The position numbers were made by a program, and so were the translations under genes. Below the pieces are notes generated by a model. That model had not been told where the DNA came from and made no database searches. It worked only from the letters and a program-made list of their open reading frames with translations. Shown here piece by piece: positions 13,999 through 15,289 of a stretch of 15,289 nt of DNA (position 1 is the stretch's first letter; each line of letters opens with the position of its first letter). The stretch lies in the NCBI RefSeq assembly GCF_021811875.1, contig NZ_JAJBJD010000006.1:1-15289 (forward strand), written 5' to 3'. Source of the stretch: Candidatus Bandiella numerosa (lineage in GTDB: Bacteria; Pseudomonadota; Alphaproteobacteria; Rickettsiales; Midichloriaceae).

Positions 13999-14778
13999 TT
14001 ATTCTATTCTTTTCCAAATTCTTTTTTTAGCAATATAAAATAGTATTGTAAAAAATGATAAGAATATCAAAACTTTTATACCTAGTGATTTTGATTCTTG
14101 CATTTCAGGTTCAGCAACCCATTGCAAAAAATTCACTATATCTTTAGCCATTTGATCAACAGTGGCTTTAGTTCCATCATCAAATTCTACTTGCCCTTCA
14201 GTATGAAGTGGCGGAGTCATAGCTAATTGATCCCCTCCTGCCATAAAATATGGATTGTAATACATATTTTCTCCCAACTCAAAACTAGAAGGTGGATTAC
14301 TATACCCAGTCAATAACGAATATACATAATTAGCCCCATCATGCCTTGCTTTAATGATAAGTGATAAATCTAAGGGATATGCTCCATTATTAGCAGCTCT
14401 TGCAGCTTTTTCATTTGGATATGGTCCTGGTATGATATCTGATAACCTGGCTGGTCTTTCAAACATCTCTCCTTCATCATTTGGCCCGTCCTTTACTTCA
14501 TATTCAGAAGCTAAGGCCTTTACTTCCTCTTCACTAAACCCAATCTCCATTAAATTTCTAAAAGCAGCTCTTTTAATTGAATGACATGCAGAACAAACTT
14601 CTTTATATACCTTAAAGCCTCTTTGAATAGATTGTTTGTCAAATTTACCAGTCATTCCATCAAACGACCATTTCATTTGCACTGGGCGCTTAGGTTCATC
14701 TGATGCATCTGATTCAATACAATTTACTTGTAGTAAAAGACCGACACTAAAGGCAAATATTGCAAATTTTTTCATCAT
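13999..14778 (-). CDS. petC: Cytochrome c1 of the bc1 complex (complex III)
   Basis: A 259-residue precursor of cytochrome c1. A signal peptide (MMKKFAIFAFSVGLLLQVNC) leads it to the periplasm. The heme-attachment site is CSACH (62-66) in YKEVCSACHSIKRAAFRNLM. RPARLSDIIPGPYPN and GANYVYSLLTGY are conserved, and the axial methionine is expected at about M187 in DQLAMTPPLH. One C-terminal membrane anchor (about 233-250) precedes KKRIWKRIE. The ATG pair at 14778/14775 fits the signal peptide; a longer TTG reading from 14817 would add 13 residues before it and is unlikely. petB and petA, which normally precede it, are not seen; mobile-type sequence lies upstream instead. Confidence 0.95.
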   Translation of the reverse strand: MMKKFAIFAFSVGLLLQVNCIESDASDEPKRPVQMKWSFDGMTGKFDKQSIQRGFKVYKEVCSACHSIKRAAFRNLMEIGFSEEEVKALASEYEVKDGPNDEGEMFERPARLSDIIPGPYPNEKAARAANNGAYPLDLSLIIKARHDGANYVYSLLTGYSNPPSSFELGENMYYNPYFMAGGDQLAMTPPLHTEGQVEFDDGTKATVDQMAKDIVNFLQWVAEPEMQESKSLGIKVLIFLSFFTILFYIAKKRIWKRIE

Positions 14779-15116
14779 TGACGTATCTAATAATTTTAAA
14801 TCTTTTTGAAAAATCAATATATCAGTATTTATATCAAAAATGCACTTCTAACAAGTTTTAAATAATGAAGCGTTCAAAGAGGTGGTCTTGGAATTAAAAC
14901 AGTACTAAAAGATGCTGGACTGAGAATATTTTACTGAAAGTTTTATAGCAAAAATAGACCATATTTAACACTTTTCTTACTTACTCCAGTAGAGATAATC
15001 CTATTAGCTTAAGCTATGTATCACGAGCAAATTAATATATAAAGGAAGCATAAATATTAGATAGCGTATAAATAGGAAAAGTGCTAACCTTTGACCTAAA
15101 ACAATACAGGTATCAA
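14779..15116. other. Gene-free stretch between petC and the right-edge ORF
   Basis: About 340 bases with no complete gene. The cytochrome b 3' end expected upstream of petC is not readable on the minus strand. On the plus strand 14875-14937 reads as 20 codons (QRGGLGIKTVLKDAGLRIFY) before a TGA, with a stop just upstream; it looks like a gene fragment but is not recognised. The second half carries the inverted repeat and palindrome listed separately. Overall it looks like the border of a mobile element or a rearrangement scar. A petC promoter should lie near 14780-14870 but was not identified. Confidence 0.5.
14965..15087. repeat. Imperfect inverted repeat with central palindrome
   Basis: TTAACACTTTTCTTA (14965-14979) and the reverse complement of 15073-15087 (TTAGCACTTTTCCTA) agree at 13 of 15 positions, 93 bases apart. 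Between them is a perfect 12-base palindrome, TAGCTTAAGCTA (15005-15016). These could be subterminal transposase-binding repeats of the element whose ORF begins at 15117, or a regulatory structure. Confidence 0.4.
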
Positions 15117-15289
15117 ATGGATTTTGAAATAATAGTAAGAAAAAAAGAAAAAGGCGAGGTAGTATCAGAGAGGCTAATTAAGAAAGTAGAAATAAAGAGA
15201 GCTGAGACGATACTGGAATTAGGGTTTAGGCATAAAGAGCAAATAGGGATCATAGGTGCTATACAAGATGAATATATACCGCTGCAAGT
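15117..15289 (+). CDS. Start of a probable mobile-element protein (runs off the window)
   Basis: An ATG-started frame open to the window edge, 57 codons and two bases. It is preceded by AGG at 15108-15110, six bases before the ATG. The visible protein is polar and Lys/Glu-rich: MDFEIIVRKKEKGEVV, then KKVEIKRAETILELGFRHKE and QIGIIGAIQDEYIPLQ. I do not recognise it with certainty; the layout resembles N-terminal parts of transposases common in Rickettsiales (ISNCY/ISKra4-like), which precede a zinc-binding region. G is more frequent here than in the neighbouring host genes, and the inverted repeats upstream also fit an insertion element. Confidence 0.45.
   Translation, partial: MDFEIIVRKKEKGEVVSERLIKKVEIKRAETILELGFRHKEQIGIIGAIQDEYIPLQ

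Noticed and set aside
14872..14892. Possible second copy of the MITE end (CAAAGAGGTGGTCTTGG)
   Set aside because: It resembles CGAAAGAGGTCTA only with an insertion and mismatches, and no partner repeat was found.
1..15289. CRISPR arrays, tRNA, rRNA or a defence system
   Set aside because: No regularly spaced repeats, tRNA-like cloverleafs, rRNA stretches or defence-protein motifs were seen on either strand.

Overview
The window looks like a piece of a strongly AT-rich alphaproteobacterial genome, most likely an obligate intracellular or endosymbiotic member of Rickettsiales. The signs are the AT-biased codons, aerobic respiration genes (nuoC, ubiA, ubiB, cytochrome c1, ccmD/ccmE) scattered away from their usual partners, an alphaproteobacterial-type FlgC, and the C-terminal piece of a gene-transfer-agent-like (DUF2163) protein. 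The flgB-flgC-fliE set points to a lineage that kept flagellar genes, such as Midichloria-like bacteria. This placement is inference from protein look and gene content, not a phylogeny.

Layout. Positions 1-158 are the 3' end of a group II intron (domains V and VI are recognisable) that interrupts a GTA g13/phage BR0599-type gene; its 3' exon runs to 493. On the minus strand follow a Na+/solute symporter, ribosomal protein S21 and riboflavin synthase. On the plus strand a TalC-type transaldolase leads into flgB, flgC and fliE. A 142-bp non-coding element with perfect terminal inverted repeats (MITE-like) sits directly after fliE. Then on the minus strand come a terminator, a doubtful small ORF, ubiA and nuoC. 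A plus-strand O-methyltransferase, a minus-strand tatA, plus-strand glyQ and minus-strand ybeY follow.

From 9609 to 14778 everything is on the minus strand. In transcription order: petC (cytochrome c1), ubiB, then rpsF-rpsR-rplI-rpoZ-ccmD-ccmE and a PAP2 phosphatase. rpoZ, ccmD and ccmE overlap head to tail. The right end (14779-15289) lacks the petB expected upstream of petC. It holds a gene-free stretch with an imperfect inverted repeat and the first 57 codons of a probable mobile-element protein.

How the genes work together: nuoC, petC, ubiA and ubiB serve the aerobic respiratory chain and its quinone, and ccmD/ccmE supply heme to periplasmic c-type cytochromes such as PetC. TatA may help export the folded Rieske partner. 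rpsF/rpsR/rplI/rpsU/rpoZ, glyQ and ybeY serve transcription and translation.

The most unusual observation is that the flagellar proximal rod proteins FlgB and FlgC both carry N-terminal extensions that look like Sec signal peptides. This is not expected for subunits normally exported by the flagellar type III apparatus.
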